Positions 6,084 to 8,123 of a DNA stretch of 8,123 bases are shown piece after piece. The position numbers and the translations under genes were made by a program. The stretch is taken from contig DCSN01000016.1 in assembly GCA_002325645.1 (NCBI GenBank), forward strand, positions 1 through 8,123, in the 5' to 3' direction. The stretch is from Pseudanabaena sp. UBA1465. GTDB taxonomy: Bacteria; Cyanobacteriota; Cyanobacteriia; Pseudanabaenales; Pseudanabaenaceae. How positions within the stretch are numbered: the stretch's first letter is position 1; every line of letters starts with the position of its first letter. The notes below the pieces were generated by a model. That model was given only the letters and a program-made list of their open reading frames with translations. It was not told the origin of the DNA and ran no database searches.

Positions 6084-6103
6084 ATCAAGGGAGAGGGTGT
6101 GTA
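6084..6103 (+). repeat. 20-bp direct repeat, right copy
   Basis: ATCAAGGGAGAGGGTGTGTA repeats 5903-5922 with one mismatch. It lies 5 bases outside the right inner terminal repeat, so it is close to but not exactly abutting the proposed inner element. Confidence 0.7.
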
Positions 6104-6119
6104 AGACTAATTTCTTGTT

Positions 6120-6144
6120 CCCCTCTCCCCTTTTGGGAGAGGGG
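6120..6144. repeat. 10-bp perfect hairpin of the CCCCTCTCCC...GGGAGAGGGG type
   Basis: Arms 6120-6129 and 6135-6144 are perfect complements around five bases, followed by CTAGGGGTGAGGG. This is a recognisable cyanobacterial dispersed intergenic repeat. It has no T-run after it on either strand, so it is not an obvious terminator. Confidence 0.75.
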
Positions 6145-6194
6145 CTAGGGGTGAGGGTCTTGGAAACTTCCACGTAACATCAGTTAATAAAGTA

Positions 6195-6223
6195 ATGTAC
6201 CATGAAAACTAAGCTAGGATAAT
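6195..6223 (+). promoter_or_regulatory. Possible promoter of the SWIM gene
   Basis: GATAAT at 6218-6223 is a fair -10 box, starting 10 bp outside the repeat element and about 46 bp before the ATG at 6270. The -35 position (6195-6200, ATGTAC-like) is a poor match, so this is tentative. Confidence 0.25.
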
Positions 6224-6269
6224 TGTCATAGTTTTGCTTGCATCACTACCAAATTATCATCATAAGCAA

Positions 6270-7649
6270 ATGGTCTTCACAAATCATGAATCTCCCCATA
6301 TAGAAATCGGTGATTGGACAATAGAACAAGTCATCGCCTTAGCCCCAGATTCTGCCTCTGCAAAGAATGGAAAAGGTTTAGCGTCACTCAATAAATGGGC
6401 TAACTTGGGCAAAGATCAACAGGTTGTTTGGGGTGAATGTCAAGGTAGTGGCAAAGATCCCTATCGCACACAGATAGACCTATCTGAACCAGCATTCCGT
6501 TGTAGTTGTCCCAGTCGCAAATTTCCCTGCAAACATGGCTTAGGACTTATGTTTCTGATGGTCAATCAACCTACAGCTTTAGCCCAAGCCAATCCGCCTG
6601 ATTGGGTGGCTGATTGGGTGACATCACGGGCAGAACGCGAAGAGAAACAAAAGCAAAAAACAAGCCAACCTGAAAAGGCTGTTGATCCAGAGGCACAGGC
6701 AAAACGGACTAAAGCCAGATTGCAGAAAGTCACAGCAGGAGTACAGGAGTTGCAAGTTTGGCTCCATGATTTAGTCCGTCAAGGGATTACAGCCATCAGC
6801 ACTGAGTCCTATAGCTTTTGGGAACAACCCGCCGCTAGGATGGTGGATGCTCAGGCTCCTAGTTTGGCTAGACAATTACGAGATATTCCCAGCATTATCT
6901 TGTCTGGTTCAGGGTGGCAAGAACGGCTCTTATATAGTTTGGGGAAGTTACATTTACTATTGGAAGGATTTCAGCGTTTAGATGATTTGCCTAAAGGCAT
7001 ACAGGCAGATATTCGCACACAAATTGGTTGGACGCAAAGTCAAGCAGAACTAACGGAACTAGCAAGTAATCAAGCTACCAGTAACCATATTCAGGATTTC
7101 TGGTTAGTAATCGGACAGCAAGTAGAAACAGAAGATCGCCTGCGGATAAGTCGGACTTGGCTATGGGGCAAAAAGAGCGATCGCTATGCTTTATATTTAC
7201 AGTTTGCCCACGGCACACAAGCTTTTGAGCATAGTTTTGTACTAGGGCAAATGTTAACCGCAGAACTTGTTTTTTTTGAAAGCGCTTATCCTTTGAGGGC
7301 AGTTATTACCAATAGACAAAGTTCTCCAAGTCCTGCATCGGGGCTTGATCGCTTAGGGTTTGCAACTATTGATCTCGCGATCGCCTCTTATAGCAAAGCT
7401 CTAGCCCAAAATCCTTGGTTAGAAAGATTCCCACTCACGCTTCAGCAGGTGATCCCAATTTATCAAGAGGGAAAATGGTTTATCCGCGATCGCCAAGCCA
7501 ACCTGTTACCCATATCATCTCGTTTTGAACGTGGCTGGACAATGCTCGCCTTGAGTGGCGGACATCCTATCGTCATATTTGGTGAATGGAATGGCAATAA
7601 CATTTATCCACTGAGTATTTGGGTTGAAAATAAGTTTTATGTCGCCTAG
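6270..7649 (+). CDS. SWIM zinc-finger protein
   Basis: From ATG 6270 this is 459 residues. An in-frame TTG at 6234 would add 12 residues, but the ATG begins nearer the conserved N-terminus (EIGDWTIEQVIALAPDSASA), so I prefer it. The SWIM finger CxCx6CxH is complete at Cys78, Cys80, Cys87 and His89 (CSCPSRKFPCKHGLGL). It is preceded by WGECQGSGKDPY, a typical block of this family. SWIM fingers bind zinc and mediate DNA or protein contacts. A charged, probably coiled linker (about 118-150, AEREEKQKQK) leads to a helical and mixed C-terminal domain of about 300 residues without motifs I recognise. The protein is cytoplasmic. It diverges from the VWA-DUF5691 genes; these families usually cluster, so they probably act in one complex. 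HIP1 sites are present in the gene. Confidence 0.9.
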   Translation: MVFTNHESPHIEIGDWTIEQVIALAPDSASAKNGKGLASLNKWANLGKDQQVVWGECQGSGKDPYRTQIDLSEPAFRCSCPSRKFPCKHGLGLMFLMVNQPTALAQANPPDWVADWVTSRAEREEKQKQKTSQPEKAVDPEAQAKRTKARLQKVTAGVQELQVWLHDLVRQGITAISTESYSFWEQPAARMVDAQAPSLARQLRDIPSIILSGSGWQERLLYSLGKLHLLLEGFQRLDDLPKGIQADIRTQIGWTQSQAELTELASNQATSNHIQDFWLVIGQQVETEDRLRISRTWLWGKKSDRYALYLQFAHGTQAFEHSFVLGQMLTAELVFFESAYPLRAVITNRQSSPSPASGLDRLGFATIDLAIASYSKALAQNPWLERFPLTLQQVIPIYQEGKWFIRDRQANLLPISSRFERGWTMLALSGGHPIVIFGEWNGNNIYPLSIWVENKFYVA

Positions 7650-7751
7650 GGCTTTGTTGGCAGATTAAGCTCTGGTATCGTATGTTAGGAAATCAAATGT
7701 GTTATGAATACATAGCATTCAGATATTATTTATTGGGTATATATTACAAAT

Positions 7752-8054
7752 ATGGCAACACAAGGCAAACTAGAATTAACGATCAAAATTAATGAGCTTC
7801 CTGTTGATGTGTCCGTTGATAAAAACGGTTGGAAGTCATTTGAATTAGACTGTGACGGTCAATTCTTTAGGGTGATGGTCAAGCCTAAAGTATTTAAAAA
7901 ATTAGAAGATGCACAGGCTAATTTCCCGATGTGGGTGGCGGCGATCGCGGGGAAAATGGGTGAAGCTACTGAGACAGGATTTGTCTTGCTGGAGCCAAAT
8001 ATCCAAGTGTTTGAGAAAAAGCCTAAAGAAGCCAAACCTGCTGATGAGGTATAG
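7752..8054 (+). CDS. Conserved-looking 100-aa cyanobacterial protein (possibly 'FinO-like' in databases)
   Basis: The 100-aa product begins MATQGKLELTIKINELPVD and has alternating beta strands (VSVDKNGWKSFELDCDGQFFRVMVK, about 20-44). A helix-rich basic part (KVFKKLEDAQANFPMWVAAIAGKMG, 46-70) and a lysine-rich tail (EKKPKEAKPADEV) follow. From memory this resembles a small cyanobacterial family sometimes labelled fertility-inhibition FinO-like, meaning an RNA-binding protein. I cannot confirm that, and only the basic helix fits such a role. It is 102 bp after the SWIM stop with no clear Shine-Dalgarno, so it may have its own promoter. A HIP1 site lies within it. That it is a real gene is well supported; its function is uncertain. 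Confidence 0.8.
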   Translation: MATQGKLELTIKINELPVDVSVDKNGWKSFELDCDGQFFRVMVKPKVFKKLEDAQANFPMWVAAIAGKMGEATETGFVLLEPNIQVFEKKPKEAKPADEV

Positions 8055-8079
8055 CTGTATATCGCGTGAAGTATACAGC
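8054..8079 (+). terminator. Hairpin directly after the 100-aa gene
   Basis: GCTGTATA (8054-8061) and TATACAGC (8072-8079) are perfect 8-bp arms around a 10-base loop, starting at the last base of the stop codon. No U-run follows, so it is a weak candidate terminator or an RNA 3'-end stabiliser. Confidence 0.35.
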
Positions 8080-8123
8080 AATTGCCGATCAAACAAACCA
8101 CAAGAAAAAATCTAAAAATGTTG

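Larger units (their letters stand above)
5874..6185. mobile_element. MITE-like composite of nested inverted repeats in the divergent intergenic region
   Basis: The gap of about 450 bp between the VWA and SWIM genes has no credible coding sequence. It is mostly nested palindromes. The outer ends, 5874-5891 and 6168-6185, are inverted repeats matching at 16 of 18 positions (AACTGATGTTACGTGGAA type). Inside lie a 14-bp perfect inverted repeat pair (5918-5931 and 6065-6078), a long central hairpin (5958-6039) and a 10-bp hairpin (6120-6144). No transposase is encoded, so any mobility would need proteins supplied elsewhere. No convincing target-site duplication flanks the outer ends. An alternative is accumulation of unrelated dispersed palindromes. 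Confidence 0.55.

Noticed and set aside
5892..6160. CRISPR array
   Set aside because: The repeats are inverted and nested, with no regular spacing or unique spacers.
7859..8115. Overlapping short frames on both strands at the right end
   Set aside because: They are shadows of the 100-aa gene, which has a consistent composition and an ATG start.

Overview
The window looks cyanobacterial. The 8-bp HIP1 palindrome GCGATCGC occurs more than fifteen times between 2117 and 7950, and three palindromic intergenic repeat types known from cyanobacteria are present. A filamentous or Pseudanabaena-like genome would fit, but the species cannot be fixed from sequence alone. The layout is an accessory left part (1-2870) joined to a chaperone-like gene neighbourhood (2935-8054).

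Region 1 (1-2034, plus strand) is a tight operon of three genes. The first is cut by the window edge and runs open from base 2 to 877. The second is a 120-aa protein with one CxxC pair. The third is a 261-aa protein with a convincing PD-(D/E)xK nuclease core. Gaps are 5 and 3 bp. The 2 kb is AT-rich and has no HIP1 site, unlike the rest, so it was probably acquired horizontally. A nuclease co-expressed with two unrecognised proteins makes it a candidate defence or restriction cassette, and it is the most likely undescribed system here.

Region 2 (2072-2867) is a yefM-yoeB type II toxin-antitoxin module on the minus strand. It overlaps by 14 bp and has a consensus -10 box and a near-perfect 25-bp palindrome at its start site. 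It is bracketed by two direct copies of an 80-bp sequence, about 91% identical by eye, which look like two copies of the end of a decayed coding sequence.

Region 3 (2935-8054) holds a VWA protein and a DUF5691 protein on the minus strand, divergent from a SWIM zinc-finger protein on the plus strand. From memory, these three families cluster with a MoxR AAA+ ATPase and a DUF5682 protein, but neither partner is in this window. A perfect 35-bp palindrome separates VWA from DUF5691. The 450-bp divergent intergenic region is filled with nested inverted repeats that resemble a miniature element inside another. A conserved-looking 100-aa cyanobacterial protein follows the SWIM gene.
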